Of a DNA stretch of 64,000 nucleotides, positions 1 to 8,690 are shown piece after piece. The notes beneath the pieces were generated by a model, which was given only the letters and a program-made list of their open reading frames with translations, was not told where the DNA came from and did not search any database. The stretch's first letter is position 1, and the number at the start of each line of letters is the position of its first letter. The DNA lies in the NCBI RefSeq assembly GCF_000813005.1, contig NZ_JSYP01000009.1, positions 1 to 64,000 on the forward strand, read 5' to 3'. This DNA comes from Flavobacterium sp. KMS. Lineage in GTDB: Bacteria > Bacteroidota > Bacteroidia > Flavobacteriales > Flavobacteriaceae. The position numbers were made by a program, and so were the translations under genes.

Positions 1-78
1 AACTGAAGTTGGTAAAGTTGTTGCAAATGAAGATAAACTTCCTAATACGATTGCGGCTGATAAGATTAACTTTTTCAT
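1..78 (-). CDS. Exported protein, N-terminal fragment (cut by window edge)
   Basis: The reverse strand reads an ATG at 76-78 followed by 26 codons to the window edge. The peptide begins MKKLILSAAIVLGSLSSFAT, a classic signal peptide with a basic start, a hydrophobic core and a small-residue cleavage region. The mature part lies outside the window, so no function can be assigned. The gene is transcribed away from the accC end and shares the 79-339 spacer with it. Confidence 0.6.
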   Translation of the reverse strand, partial: MKKLILSAAIVLGSLSSFATTLPTSV

Positions 79-289
79 AATAATAGATTTTAAATTATTT
101 GTATTGTTTTTACACTTCAGATAAAGAAATTATTATGCCGCAAAATTCAACGAACCACAAAACAAGTCAATTAATTAATTATCAGACATTTAAATAAAAT
201 ACATTATATTCTACCCAGTTACAAAGTGTGTAAACTGGATAAAAAGTGTGTAAAAAGTATACACAGATTCATTAGAAAAGAACAGAAAC

Positions 290-321
290 AAAAAAAGCCT
301 CACATTGCTGTGAGGCTTTTA
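290..321 (-). terminator. Rho-independent terminator after accC
   Basis: A hairpin with stem GCCTCACA / TGTGAGGC and a short loop is flanked by an A-run on the left, which is a U-run in minus-strand RNA. It lies about 20 bases past the accC stop codon and closes the fabH-accB-accC transcript. Confidence 0.8.
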
Positions 322-339
322 GAATAATATAGTAATGTT

Positions 340-1686
340 TTATTCTGGATCTTTCATTTTAAATGTATCCATAAAAGCAGTTGTATAATCTCCTGCGATA
401 TAACGTGGATCATCCATTAATTGTCTATGGAAAGGAATTGTAGTTTTTACTCCTTCGATTACAAATTCATCCAAAGCTCTTCTCATCTTGCTAATTGCTT
501 CTTCACGAGATTGTGCAGTAGTAATTAATTTAGCAATCATAGAATCATAGTTTGGCGGAATGCTATATCCTGAGTACACGTGAGTATCTAAACGTACACC
601 GTGACCTCCTGGCATATGAAGCGTAGTAATTTTTCCTGGTGAAGGGCGAAAATCATTATAAGGATCTTCAGCATTAATACGACATTCTATAGCGTGTAAT
701 TGTGGCAAGTAATTTTTTCCAGAGATTGGAATTCCAGCTGCCACCATAATTTGCTCACGGATCAAGTCATAATCAATAACTTGTTCTGTAATCGGGTGCT
801 CAACCTGAATACGCGTATTCATCTCCATGAAGTAGAAATTTCTGTGTTTATCTACCAAGAATTCTACTGTTCCAGCTCCTTCATACTTAATAAATTCAGC
901 AGCTTTTACAGCAGCTTCACCCATTTTTTCACGCAATTCATCTGTCATGAATGGCGAAGGAGTTTCTTCAGTTAATTTTTGGTGACGACGTTGTACAGAA
1001 CAATCTCTTTCAGAAAGGTGACATGCTTTACCGTAAGCATCACCAACAATCTGAATTTCGATATGACGTGGTTCCTCGATTAATTTTTCAAGATACATTC
1101 CGTCATTACCAAAAGCAGCTAATGATTCTTGACGAGCACTATCCCAAGCTTTTTGAAGTTCTTCAGCTTTCCAAACAGCTCTCATACCTTTTCCACCACC
1201 ACCGGCAGTAGCTTTAAGCATTACTGGATAACCAAATTCTTCAGCTAATTTTTGTGTTTGTTCGAATGATTCTAATAAACCATCTGAACCTGGTACACAA
1301 GGAACTCCTGCTTCTTTCATTGTAGCTTTAGCAGAAGCTTTATCCCCCATTCTGTCAATCATTTCAGGAGCAGCACCAATAAATTTGATACCATGTTCCT
1401 GACATATTTTAGAAAACTTTGAATTCTCAGAAAGAAATCCGTATCCCGGATGTATTGCATCTGCATTAGTAATTTCGGCAGCAGCAATAATATTTGACAT
1501 TTTCAAATACGATAAGTTACTCGGAGGTGGACCTATACAAACCGCTTCATCTGCAAATTTAACATGCAAACTTTCAGCATCGGCTGTAGAATAAACGGCA
1601 ACAGTTTTAATCCCCATTTCCTTACATGTACGAATTACACGAAGTGCAATTTCCCCTCTATTCGCAATTAATATTTTTTTAAACAT
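340..1686 (-). CDS. accC: Acetyl-CoA carboxylase, biotin carboxylase subunit
   Basis: AccC carboxylates the biotin on the carrier protein AccB using ATP and bicarbonate, the first half-reaction of malonyl-CoA formation for fatty acid synthesis in the cytoplasm. The 448-residue protein is the usual length. It begins [13 protein letters not shown], the family N-terminus. It has the ATP-grasp glycine-rich loop ([12 protein letters not shown], about residues 157-168), the active-site stretch [14 protein letters not shown] (about 290-303) and the C-terminal biotin carboxylase domain. It follows accB by about 90 bases on the same strand, and a strong terminator lies just downstream, so fabH-accB-accC looks like one transcript. 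Nothing looks degenerate. Confidence 0.97.
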   Translation of the reverse strand: MFKKILIANRGEIALRVIRTCKEMGIKTVAVYSTADAESLHVKFADEAVCIGPPPSNLSYLKMSNIIAAAEITNADAIHPGYGFLSENSKFSKICQEHGIKFIGAAPEMIDRMGDKASAKATMKEAGVPCVPGSDGLLESFEQTQKLAEEFGYPVMLKATAGGGGKGMRAVWKAEELQKAWDSARQESLAAFGNDGMYLEKLIEEPRHIEIQIVGDAYGKACHLSERDCSVQRRHQKLTEETPSPFMTDELREKMGEAAVKAAEFIKYEGAGTVEFLVDKHRNFYFMEMNTRIQVEHPITEQVIDYDLIREQIMVAAGIPISGKNYLPQLHAIECRINAEDPYNDFRPSPGKITTLHMPGGHGVRLDTHVYSGYSIPPNYDSMIAKLITTAQSREEAISKMRRALDEFVIEGVKTTIPFHRQLMDDPRYIAGDYTTAFMDTFKMKDPE

Positions 1687-1687
1687 C

Positions 1688-1772
1688 TTTTTAAAATTAG
1701 ATAATTAGATAATTAGATAGTTTGATCATTAGATTATAGAAAATTTCTAAAACCCAAAATCTAAAATCTAAA
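1688..1772. repeat. Short AT-rich tandem repeat between accB and accC
   Basis: The spacer contains repeated ATTAGATA / ATCTAAA words (attagataattagataattagatag, then aaatctaaaatctaaa). It is simple-sequence DNA with no hairpin strong enough to call a terminator. It may be a slippage-prone spacer within the accB-accC transcript. Confidence 0.5.
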
Positions 1773-1775
1773 TTT

Positions 1776-2255
1776 TTATGATGGATCTACTAAAAACAAT
1801 GGTTGATCAAACTCAACTGGAGACATATCGTCTACTAAAATCTTAACAATTTTACCAGAAACTTCAGATTCAATTTCATTGAATAATTTCATTGCTTCAA
1901 TAACGCAAAGAACATCTCCTTTTGCAATTGTTGAACCTACCTCTGCAAAAGCTGGTTTGTCTGGTGAAGGTTTTCTATAAAAAGTTCCAATAATTGGAGA
2001 TTTTATAGTGATAAATTTAGAATTTTCAGCTGCTGCTGGAGCTTCTGTATTTGTTACTACTGGAATAGCCTGTGGTACTACAGCTTGTGGTAACGTTGCT
2101 TGAGTAGGCAATTGTTGAACATACGTGGTTTCTGTTACATTACCCTCTAAAGTTGTTCTAATGGTGATTTTAACATCGTCCATCTCCAACTTTACTTCAG
2201 CAACTCCCGAATTTGCTACAAATTTGATTAGGTTTTGAATTTCTTTTAAATCCAT
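1776..2255 (-). CDS. accB: Acetyl-CoA carboxylase, biotin carboxyl carrier protein
   Basis: AccB carries the biotin that shuttles carboxyl groups from AccC to the carboxyltransferase. The 159-residue protein has the family N-terminus (MDLKEIQNLIKFV), a flexible Pro/Ala/Val/Thr-rich linker (about residues 45-78) and a C-terminal biotinyl domain (about 80-158). The biotin-accepting lysine is K123 in the motif EAMKLFNE. The usual motif is AMKM, and M-to-L after the lysine is a tolerated variant. It lies between fabH (22-base gap upstream) and accC. Confidence 0.96.
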   Translation of the reverse strand: MDLKEIQNLIKFVANSGVAEVKLEMDDVKITIRTTLEGNVTETTYVQQLPTQATLPQAVVPQAIPVVTNTEAPAAAENSKFITIKSPIIGTFYRKPSPDKPAFAEVGSTIAKGDVLCVIEAMKLFNEIESEVSGKIVKILVDDMSPVEFDQPLFLVDPS

Positions 2256-2277
2256 AATATTCGTTTTTAGTTTAAAT

Positions 2278-3276
2278 TTATTTTTTATCGTAAGCCCATT
2301 TTAGGTAAATAGATCCCCAAGTGAATCCACCTCCAAAAGCGGCAAAAATAATGTTATCTCCTTTTTTGAATAAATGCTCAAAATCGCTAAGTACCAATGG
2401 TAATGTAGCCGAAGTTGTATTTCCGTATCTTTCGATGTTCATTAATACTTTTGAGTCTTCTAAATTCATTCTGTGCGCAGTAGCATCTATAATACGCTTA
2501 TTTGCCTGATGTGGAACTAACCAATTTACGTCCTGATTTGTTAAGTTATTTCTCTTAAGAATCAATTCGCTTGAATCAGCCATATTGGTAACAGCATATT
2601 TAAATACTGTTTTCCCATCTTGAATAATATTATGTCTATTATTTTGAACTGTTTCTAAAGTAGTTGGGATTAAAGATCCTCCTGCTGGTATTTTTAAGAA
2701 ATCACGGCCTACTCCATCACTACGCAAGTATTCGTCTTGCAAGCCTAAACCTTCGTAATTTGGTTCAAATAATACTGCTCCTGCTCCATCTCCAAAAATA
2801 ATACAAGTTGATCTGTCTGTATAATCTACTATCGAAGACATTTTATCTGCTCCTATTAGTAATACTTTTTTATATCTTCCTGATTGAATGTATGCTGCAG
2901 CCGTAGACATTCCGTAAAGGAAACTAGAACAAGCTGCTTGTAAATCGTATGCGAATGCATTTGTTGCGCCTATTTCTGTAGCAACATAAACTCCTGTAGA
3001 AGCTACTGGCATATCTGCTGTAGCGGTTGCCATTATTATCATATCAATCTCCAGAGGATCAATATTAGCTTTGGCTATTAAATCTTGTGCTGCTTTTATG
3101 GCAAGGAATGAGGTTCCTTTATCAGTATCTTTAAGAATTCTTCTTTCTTTTATTCCGGTGCGGGTAGTAATCCATTCATCGTTGGTATCTACCATAGTTT
3201 CTAAGACTTTGTTTGAAAGTACAAAGTCTGGAACATAAGCTCCAACAGCGGTTATTGCGGCTGTGATTGTATTCAT
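2278..3276 (-). CDS. fabH: 3-oxoacyl-ACP synthase III
   Basis: FabH condenses an acyl-CoA primer with malonyl-ACP to start type II fatty acid synthesis. In branched-chain producers it often takes iso and anteiso primers. The thiolase-fold protein has the catalytic cysteine at about C116 in DLQAACSS, the histidine in LVPHQANKRI and the asparagine in ERYGNTTSA. I chose the ATG at 3274-3276 (MNTITAAIT). An in-frame TTG three codons upstream would add MNI, but ATG with the family-typical start is preferred. It leads directly into accB and accC, so primer condensation and malonyl-CoA supply are co-expressed. A terminator behind rpmF separates it from the genes upstream. Confidence 0.95.
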   Translation of the reverse strand: MNTITAAITAVGAYVPDFVLSNKVLETMVDTNDEWITTRTGIKERRILKDTDKGTSFLAIKAAQDLIAKANIDPLEIDMIIMATATADMPVASTGVYVATEIGATNAFAYDLQAACSSFLYGMSTAAAYIQSGRYKKVLLIGADKMSSIVDYTDRSTCIIFGDGAGAVLFEPNYEGLGLQDEYLRSDGVGRDFLKIPAGGSLIPTTLETVQNNRHNIIQDGKTVFKYAVTNMADSSELILKRNNLTNQDVNWLVPHQANKRIIDATAHRMNLEDSKVLMNIERYGNTTSATLPLVLSDFEHLFKKGDNIIFAAFGGGFTWGSIYLKWAYDKK

Positions 3277-3402
3277 TATATTCAATTATTTCCTTCCAAA
3301 TACTGGTATTTGAAAAATTTTTAAAAGACTTGAAAATTACAAAAAAAATTCTAAACGTAATGTCTTAATTTTCTTAAATAAAGAAAATTATTACTAACAA
3401 AA

Positions 3403-3427
3403 AAAACTCTCACATAGTGAGAGTTCT
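3403..3427 (-). terminator. Terminator after rpmF
   Basis: The hairpin AACTCTCAC-ata-GTGAGAGTT is preceded on the left by an A-run (U-run in minus-strand RNA). It lies about 25 bases past the rpmF stop and separates the DUF177-rpmF pair from fabH. Confidence 0.75.
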
Positions 3428-3448
3428 AATATCATTTACAAAAATGTA

Positions 3449-3643
3449 TTAAGCAACAGCTACAGATTTATCTATAACAACTTGCCCTCTGTAGTACATT
3501 TTCCCTTCATGCCAGTAAGCTCTGTGGTATAAATGTGCTTCTCCAGTAATAGGACATGTAGCGATTTGAGCTACAGTAGCTTTATAATGTGTTCTTCTCT
3601 TATCTCTTCTTGTTTTCGAGATTTTTCTCTTAGGATGTGCCAT
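3449..3643 (-). CDS. rpmF: 50S ribosomal protein L32
   Basis: Small basic protein of the large ribosomal subunit, 64 residues. The N-terminus [20 protein letters not shown] is characteristic of L32. Only one cysteine (in TCPITGE) remains, so this is the form without the four-cysteine zinc site. It follows the DUF177 gene after 9 bases, the classic yceD-rpmF pairing, upstream of fatty acid genes as in many bacteria. Confidence 0.96.
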   Translation of the reverse strand: MAHPKRKISKTRRDKRRTHYKATVAQIATCPITGEAHLYHRAYWHEGKMYYRGQVVIDKSVAVA

Positions 3644-3652
3644 TTTACTATA

Positions 3653-4195
3653 TTATTTATCCGTTAATAGTTTCTTTAATTTGTCCCAACGAGGGTCAAT
3701 ATCTTCTTCTTTTGTACTCTCTACTTTTTGTTCTTTTATAGTTAACTCATTCAGCTTATCCAAAGCTTCAGTTTTTAAACTTCCGTCTTTAATTCCTGGA
3801 TGAATTCTTTTTAGAGGAACCGAAAGTGCAATCATTTCATAGATATATTGTGCTATATCTATTTCGAATTCACCATAAGGCAGAATAAGCAATTCTTCAT
3901 TGTCATTATTAAAAGCTTCTCCAAAACGCACTATCAACTTCATATTACCCTTTAATGGTAAATCAAAATCTTCGCTTGTTAAGTCACATGGTACATTTAC
4001 CGTACCCTTGTGTTTGAAACCCAACTCTAACATGTTGCTTTTCTTCTCTAAAACTACATTTACCTTGATATCAGAATTTTGAAATTCTTCATAATCAAAG
4101 TTCTCAAAGAACACATTATTTATTTGATACTCAAAATGGTGTTTCCCTAACTTTAATCCTACGAAAGGAATTAAATATTCTTTTGTCTTGCTCAT
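3653..4195 (-). CDS. DUF177 (YceD-like) protein
   Basis: 180-residue cytoplasmic protein of the DUF177/YceD family, which is usually encoded next to rpmF and has been linked to 23S rRNA or ribosome assembly (family knowledge). The sequence has the family architecture: an N-terminal beta-rich part with a central 'VPCDLTSEDFDLPL' stretch where other members carry cysteines, a hydrophobic segment ahead of an 'RIHPGIKDGS' element, and the conserved ending DPRWDKLKKLL. Only one of the usual cysteines is present. It is immediately upstream of rpmF and almost certainly cotranscribed with it. Confidence 0.85.
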   Translation of the reverse strand: MSKTKEYLIPFVGLKLGKHHFEYQINNVFFENFDYEEFQNSDIKVNVVLEKKSNMLELGFKHKGTVNVPCDLTSEDFDLPLKGNMKLIVRFGEAFNNDNEELLILPYGEFEIDIAQYIYEMIALSVPLKRIHPGIKDGSLKTEALDKLNELTIKEQKVESTKEEDIDPRWDKLKKLLTDK

Positions 4196-4302
4196 TTCAA
4201 CATCATTTTTCCTAATTCATATTCTGAACCACAGAAGTCTGAATCGGGGTGCAAAGATATAAAATTATTGTAAAACTAATAATCTTATTCACCTTTTTTT
4301 GT

Positions 4303-5352
4303 TTATAACTGTTTTTCTTTTATTTTAAGAGGTTTTTTGCTAATCTCCTCATATTGATTACGAGAGCGAAATATGTCTATTGCCAAATAAACAGCCTCTT
4401 TAAATGAATTGTAATCTGCAACGTCTTTCCCTGCAATATCATAAGCTGTACCGTGATCCGGCGAGGTTCTCACCTTGTTTAAACCAGCTGTATAATTAAC
4501 TCCTTTACCAAATGCTAATGTTTTAAAAGGAATCAATCCCTGATCATGATATGTAGCTACAATTGCATCATATTTTTCATATTGACCACTTCCAAAAAAA
4601 CCATCTGCAGGAAAAGGTCCAAAAACCAATGTCCCTTTATCAAATATTTTCTTTAATGTCGGCTTTAAAATCGCATCATCTTCTTTACCAATTACACCAC
4701 CATCTCCACAATGCGGATTAACTCCTAAAACTGCAATTTTCGGTTTATTGATACTAAAATCCTGAATCAATGATTGTTTAATCGTTTGAATTTTACGCTC
4801 TATTAATTCTTCTGTAAGATGCGATGCAACTTCACTTAACGGAATATGATCTGTTAACAAACCAACTCTTAGATTATCCTGAACCATCATCATCAAGGCA
4901 TTACCCTCTAACTCCTGATCTAAATAATCTGTATGCCCAGGAAATTTAAACGTTTCCGATTGAATATTATACTTATTGATAGGTGCAGTTACCAAAACAT
5001 CTACAATTCCTTCTTTTAAAGCTTTAGTAGCCGCAACAAAAGACTTTATCGCGTACTCCCCTACTTTATCATCATTAGCCCCCAGATTAATATCAATCCC
5101 TTCTCTCCAAAGATTAAAAACATTAATTTTTCCCGGCAAAATCTGATCTAATTTATCAATTCCATGCAACATTACCGATGAAGTAAAATTCTTTTTGATA
5201 AAAGAGAGAATTTTCACATTTGCAAAAATAACTGGTGTACACAGCTCAAGCATCCGAGAATCTTCGAATGTTTTAAGAACAACTTCGCTTCCAATACCGT
5301 TTAAATCTCCTATTGAAATTCCAACGATTATATTTTCTGCATTTTTTATCAT
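4303..5352 (-). CDS. pdxA: 4-hydroxythreonine-4-phosphate dehydrogenase
   Basis: PdxA oxidises 4-phosphohydroxy-L-threonine with NAD+ in the DXP-dependent pathway to pyridoxal 5'-phosphate. The 349-residue protein starts with a family-like segment (IIVGISIGDLNGIGSEV). It carries the divalent-metal histidines in FPGHTDYLD (about residue 140), ATYHDQGL (about 266) and TSPDHGTAYDIAG (about 315). It is divergent from ribE, sharing a 58-base promoter region, so two vitamin-cofactor genes sit back to back. Length and motifs are normal. Confidence 0.95.
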   Translation of the reverse strand: MIKNAENIIVGISIGDLNGIGSEVVLKTFEDSRMLELCTPVIFANVKILSFIKKNFTSSVMLHGIDKLDQILPGKINVFNLWREGIDINLGANDDKVGEYAIKSFVAATKALKEGIVDVLVTAPINKYNIQSETFKFPGHTDYLDQELEGNALMMMVQDNLRVGLLTDHIPLSEVASHLTEELIERKIQTIKQSLIQDFSINKPKIAVLGVNPHCGDGGVIGKEDDAILKPTLKKIFDKGTLVFGPFPADGFFGSGQYEKYDAIVATYHDQGLIPFKTLAFGKGVNYTAGLNKVRTSPDHGTAYDIAGKDVADYNSFKEAVYLAIDIFRSRNQYEEISKKPLKIKEKQL

Positions 5353-5410
5353 GACCTCAGGTTATTTATTACTAATTTTGATGTGCAAATTTAGTAAAAT
5401 AAAATAAGAA

Positions 5411-5998
5411 ATGTTTACAGGAATCATAGAAACCCTTGGCAAAGTAACCGAAATAAGAAAAGACAGAGACAATCTTCATATAACTGTAGATTCTACAATC
5501 ACAAACGAACTTAAAATAGACCAAAGCGTATCCCATAATGGTATTTGCTTAACTGTTGTAAATACACAGGACTCACTCTACACCGTTACAGCCATCGCCG
5601 AAACAATACAAAAGACAAATATTGGAGATTGGAAAACTGGTGATATTATCAATCTAGAAAGAGGCATGAAACTAAATGACCGTCTTGATGGGCACATTGT
5701 ACAAGGCCACGTAGATCAAACAGGAAACTGTATTGCAATAGAAGAAGCCAACGGTAGCTGGAACTACACTTTCGAATATGACGAAAATCTGAACAATATT
5801 ACAATCGAAAAAGGGTCAATTACCGTAAACGGAGTTAGCTTAACGGTTGTAAACTCTAAGAAAAACCAATTTAGCGTATCGATAATCCCTTATACTTTTG
5901 AAAATACTAATTTCAAAGATTTTAAAGTTGGAACTAAAATAAATCTAGAGTTTGATGTAATCGGGAAATACGTATCGAGATTATACAAAAACAACTAA
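5411..5998 (+). CDS. ribE: Riboflavin synthase alpha subunit
   Basis: Catalyses the dismutation of two 6,7-dimethyl-8-ribityllumazines into riboflavin. The 195-residue protein consists of two tandem lumazine-binding domains (about 1-95 and 96-190). Both carry the VNG(V/I)CLTV or VNGVSLTVV type motif, and the protein starts with the typical MFTGIIE. The spacer to pdxA is too short for an FMN riboswitch and none is seen. A bidirectional terminator follows. Confidence 0.95.
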   Translation: MFTGIIETLGKVTEIRKDRDNLHITVDSTITNELKIDQSVSHNGICLTVVNTQDSLYTVTAIAETIQKTNIGDWKTGDIINLERGMKLNDRLDGHIVQGHVDQTGNCIAIEEANGSWNYTFEYDENLNNITIEKGSITVNGVSLTVVNSKKNQFSVSIIPYTFENTNFKDFKVGTKINLEFDVIGKYVSRLYKNN

Positions 5999-6020
5999 AA
6001 AAAACAAAAGCATTAATAAA

Positions 6021-6051
6021 CAAAAAACTCCAGCTATGCTGGAGTTTTTTG
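6021..6051. terminator. Bidirectional terminator overlapping a stop codon
   Basis: The hairpin ACTCCAGC-tat-GCTGGAGT has an A-run on the left and a T-run on the right, so it works in both directions. It ends ribE on the plus strand. On the minus strand, the stop codon (TAG at 6034-6036) and last codons of the small exported protein lie inside its stem-loop. Confidence 0.8.
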
Positions 6052-6249
6052 TTTATTCTTATATATAATATATATCCCGAACGATAATGCTCCTACAAGC
6101 AATAGCGAAAGGTTTTCATCAATTGGAGCAACAGGTGGTTTTATTGGCCCTTTTTGTGGAGGCCCCGGCGTAGGGGAACCTGCCAAAACTGTAGCGACAT
6201 TAAACATGAAGAAAAAAACCATTAAAAACTTACTTGAAATAATTTTCAT
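6034..6249 (-). CDS. Small exported protein with Pro-rich stretch and C-terminal membrane anchor
   Basis: 71 residues: a signal peptide (about 1-23, core FLMVFFFMFNVATVLA), a Pro/Gly-rich middle (SPTPGPPQKGPIKPP, about 25-39), a 'PIDENLS' motif (about 42-48), a hydrophobic helix (LLLVGALSFGIYII) and a basic tail (KNKQK). This tripartite C-terminus of motif, membrane helix and basic tail resembles exosortase-type sorting tails; a PID-CTERM class is described in Bacteroidota (from memory, unverified). Such proteins are common in flavobacteria and have no known function. It is alone on its strand and its stop codon is inside the terminator. A simple inner-membrane microprotein is the alternative. 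Confidence 0.65.
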   Translation of the reverse strand: MKIISSKFLMVFFFMFNVATVLAGSPTPGPPQKGPIKPPVAPIDENLSLLLVGALSFGIYIIYKNKQKTPA

Positions 6250-6640
6250 ATAAAAATATTAGCTACCTGAGTTCAACACAATAAATAAAGGAAATCCGTT
6301 TTTTTTATTAAATCTTGCAATGAAAAAACTCAAAACAAAATTGCTGGACAAATGTATAAATTTAATAGAAAGCTGCAATACCTTAATAAAAAAAGCTTAA
6401 ACAAATTCTAAAAAACACAACAATTATCATCAACAAAAACACACAACCACCTGATTATAAGCTATTTTATTTCTTATCACATCCACACAATTCAGCATTT
6501 AATAAACTAAAAATCCTACACAAAAAACATTACCAAGACATAAGCTAAAACCCAAAAACCGCTCCTCATTATCAAATTCTTATTTACTTCAGAAGTACAA
6601 AAACAATTAATTTACTAAAAATCAATACTTTAATTACAAA
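6250..6640. other. AT-rich gene-free spacer upstream of the P450 gene
   Basis: About 390 bases with very low GC and many short A and T runs. I see no convincing ORF, hairpin or RNA gene. It contains the leader of the small minus-strand gene at its left end. Confidence 0.5.
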
Positions 6641-6668
6641 TTGAACGATTTTTCCTTGTTTTTATAAT
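6641..6668 (+). promoter_or_regulatory. Possible promoter of the P450 gene
   Basis: TTGAAC at 6641-6646 and TATAAT at 6663-6668 are separated by 16 bases and lie 40 bases before the ATG. This resembles the classical sigma-70 form more than the TAnnTTTG form usual in Bacteroidota, so the call is tentative. Confidence 0.35.
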
Positions 6669-6707
6669 GAGTTTCACCCAAACACAACTCCTTTAAAAAT
6701 ACCTACT

Positions 6708-7997
6708 ATGAAAAATCCCGTTATCAACAACAAGATTGACTTTACCAAAACCCAAAGCACTTGTCCTTATGCTACGAAATCACACGTCCCTCTTGATTTT
6801 TACGACGAATCATTTATTGCAAATCCTGAATTGACGTTTCAGAAACTAAGAAACATTGCTCCAATTCAGCAAATTACATTGGGGGAAGAATTCCCCATAT
6901 GGCTAATTTCCAAATACGATGACGTAACCAACATGCTACGCGACCCCAGATTTGTCAAATCTCTAAACAACTTGCAAACACTTAACAACGAATCCTCAAA
7001 AGAAAAAGCCAAACGAACAACAGCCACATATATACTAAGAAGATGGCACATGCTTTCCAGCGATCCACCTCAACATACACGACTGAGAGGTTTTGCACAA
7101 AAAGCTTTTACCCCAAAAATAGTTGCCGAGATGCGTCCTCGAATTCAACAAATAACCGATGAGCTAATAGATAAAATCTACGACAACAAAAAAATAGATT
7201 TCCTTGATGATTTTGCTTACCCACTTCCTTTTACAGTAATTATCGAATTATTAGGTATCCCGATTGAAGACCAAGAAAAACTTAGACGCTGGTCAGATGT
7301 TTTGATTGAGTCTCATATAACTGAGAAAAACAAACAATCTCTCAATGAAAGTTCTGAAGCTTTTATCGACTACATGAAAAACATACTAGATTTACGCAGA
7401 AAAAAACCTGGTAACGACCTTATCAGTGCTTTTTTAAAACTGGAAGAAGCCGAAGACCATATGACAAAAGACGAACTTTACGCCTCTATCCCACTACTTA
7501 TCATCGCTGGCCATGAAACCACACTTAACCTTATTAGCAACGGAATGCATGCTTTATTATCTCACCCTGACCAGTTGGAGCTTTTAAAAAACAATCCAAA
7601 ACTAATTCATTCTGCTATCGAAGAGATGCTACGATACAATAGCCCCCTTTTTGCTTCAACAATGCGATTGGCCGCAGAAGACATCACTATCAAAGGGATT
7701 ACAATTAAAAAAGGAGAAGGAGCATTGGCATTATTCTCATCTGCAAACCAAGACGAAGCTGTGTTCAACGATTCACTTCGCTTTGATATAACCCGAGAGA
7801 ACAACAAGAATCTTGCTTTTGGTCATGGAATACATTTCTGTATGGGAGCGGCCTTAGCTCGCCTAGAATGCGAAATAGCCATAAATACTATTTTAAACCG
7901 ATTACCAAATTTAAGATTCGATAAAGAAGCCAAAGTTCTTAAATGGCGCCCCAGTAACATAATACGAGGATTACATAAATTCCCTGTTGTTTTTTGA
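6708..7997 (+). CDS. Cytochrome P450
   Basis: Soluble bacterial haem monooxygenase, 429 residues, a normal length for a class I bacterial CYP with no membrane anchor. The I-helix oxygen-binding motif AGHETT is at 267-272, the K-helix ExxR at E306-R309, and the haem-binding loop FGHGIHFCMG has its axial cysteine at about C378. The sequence resembles the large bacterial group that hydroxylates macrolides, fatty acids or steroids, but the substrate cannot be read from sequence. No ferredoxin, ferredoxin reductase or biosynthetic gene is adjacent, so redox partners must come from elsewhere. It is monocistronic with its own terminator. Confidence 0.93.
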   Translation: MKNPVINNKIDFTKTQSTCPYATKSHVPLDFYDESFIANPELTFQKLRNIAPIQQITLGEEFPIWLISKYDDVTNMLRDPRFVKSLNNLQTLNNESSKEKAKRTTATYILRRWHMLSSDPPQHTRLRGFAQKAFTPKIVAEMRPRIQQITDELIDKIYDNKKIDFLDDFAYPLPFTVIIELLGIPIEDQEKLRRWSDVLIESHITEKNKQSLNESSEAFIDYMKNILDLRRKKPGNDLISAFLKLEEAEDHMTKDELYASIPLLIIAGHETTLNLISNGMHALLSHPDQLELLKNNPKLIHSAIEEMLRYNSPLFASTMRLAAEDITIKGITIKKGEGALALFSSANQDEAVFNDSLRFDITRENNKNLAFGHGIHFCMGAALARLECEIAINTILNRLPNLRFDKEAKVLKWRPSNIIRGLHKFPVVF

Positions 7998-8018
7998 ACC
8001 CTAAAAATTTTTATCCAT

Positions 8019-8050
8019 AAAAAAAGCCTTTACATTGCTGTAAAGGCTTG
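8019..8050. terminator. Terminator between P450 and tRNA genes
   Basis: The hairpin GCCTTTACA-ttgc-TGTAAAGGC (8026-8048) has an A-run on the left and a T-rich run on the right. It can end the P450 transcript on plus and the tRNA transcript on minus. Confidence 0.75.
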
Positions 8051-8060
8051 ATTTTAGTAG

Positions 8061-8134
8061 TGGTCCCACCTGGGCTCGAACCAGGGACCACCTGATTATG
8101 AGTCAGGTGCTCTAACCAGCTGAGCTATAGGACC
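8061..8134 (-). tRNA. tRNA with CAT anticodon (tRNA-Ile2 or elongator Met)
   Basis: The minus strand folds into a full cloverleaf of 74 nt. The acceptor stem is GGTCCTA / TGGGACC with discriminator A. The D arm is GCTCAGCTGGTTAGAGC, the anticodon stem is CCTGA/TCAGG around loop CTCATAA, and the T arm contains GGTTCGAG. CCA is not encoded. A CAT anticodon can be elongator Met or the lysidine-modified Ile2. The C4-G69 and C5-G68 acceptor pairs, which are TilS recognition features in E. coli, favour Ile2. I cannot settle this without comparing all CAT tRNAs of the genome. Confidence 0.93.
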
Positions 8135-8279
8135 GGTTTTGAGGTTGCAATATTACCACTATTTTTCATTTGTAGCAAATATTTTGCAATGATTTTTACA
8201 TTAATTTCGTTAATAATTTCAGTAAAATCAAAACTATCTGATTCTTAAGCTTCTAATTTCCGTATTAAATACTCTAAAA

Positions 8280-8684
8280 TTATTTAATTTCCTGACAAAG
8301 CTCAATCAAAACCTCATTTGTGCTTTTGGGATGTAAAAAAACAACTAGTTTATTATCTGCACCTTTTTTGGGATTTTCATTTAAAACAACAAAACCTTCC
8401 TTTTTCAACCGCTCTACTTCCGCAACAATATCTGTTACATCAAAAGCGATATGATGAATTCCTTCCCCTTTTTTTTTTAAAAACTTAGCAATCGGACTTT
8501 CTGGGTTTGTCGCTGCCAGAAGTTCAATTTTATTTGGTCCGTTTTGGAAAAATGAAGTCATCACTCCTTCACTTTCCACCGCTTCTGATTTATAAGCAGG
8601 AGCTCCAAAAAGCTTTTCAAACAAAAGATTCGAAACTTCTAAATCTTTAACCGCAATCCCTATATGTTCTATTTTATTCATCAT
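8280..8684 (-). CDS. mce: Methylmalonyl-CoA epimerase
   Basis: Interconverts (2R)- and (2S)-methylmalonyl-CoA in the propionyl-CoA/succinyl-CoA route. The 134-residue protein is a vicinal-oxygen-chelate (glyoxalase-like) fold with two beta-alpha-beta modules. Its metal ligands fit HIGIAVKDL (about H7), GEGIHHIAFDV (about H84-85) and the glutamate in NEVLIELCQ (about E129). Start is MMNKIEH; the second Met is equally possible. It follows the large lipoprotein gene by 6 bases on the same strand, so it may be expressed as the last gene of that transcript. Confidence 0.9.
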   Translation of the reverse strand: MMNKIEHIGIAVKDLEVSNLLFEKLFGAPAYKSEAVESEGVMTSFFQNGPNKIELLAATNPESPIAKFLKKKGEGIHHIAFDVTDIVAEVERLKKEGFVVLNENPKKGADNKLVVFLHPKSTNEVLIELCQEIK

Positions 8685-8690
8685 CTCAAT

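Noticed and set aside
700..1211. Two plus-strand ORFs (700-975 and 951-1211) opposite accC
   Set aside because: Shadows of a highly conserved gene; the products are rich in Phe, Ser and His and lack any motif.
5353..5410. FMN riboswitch in front of ribE
   Set aside because: The spacer to pdxA is only 58 bases and shows no conserved riboswitch elements.
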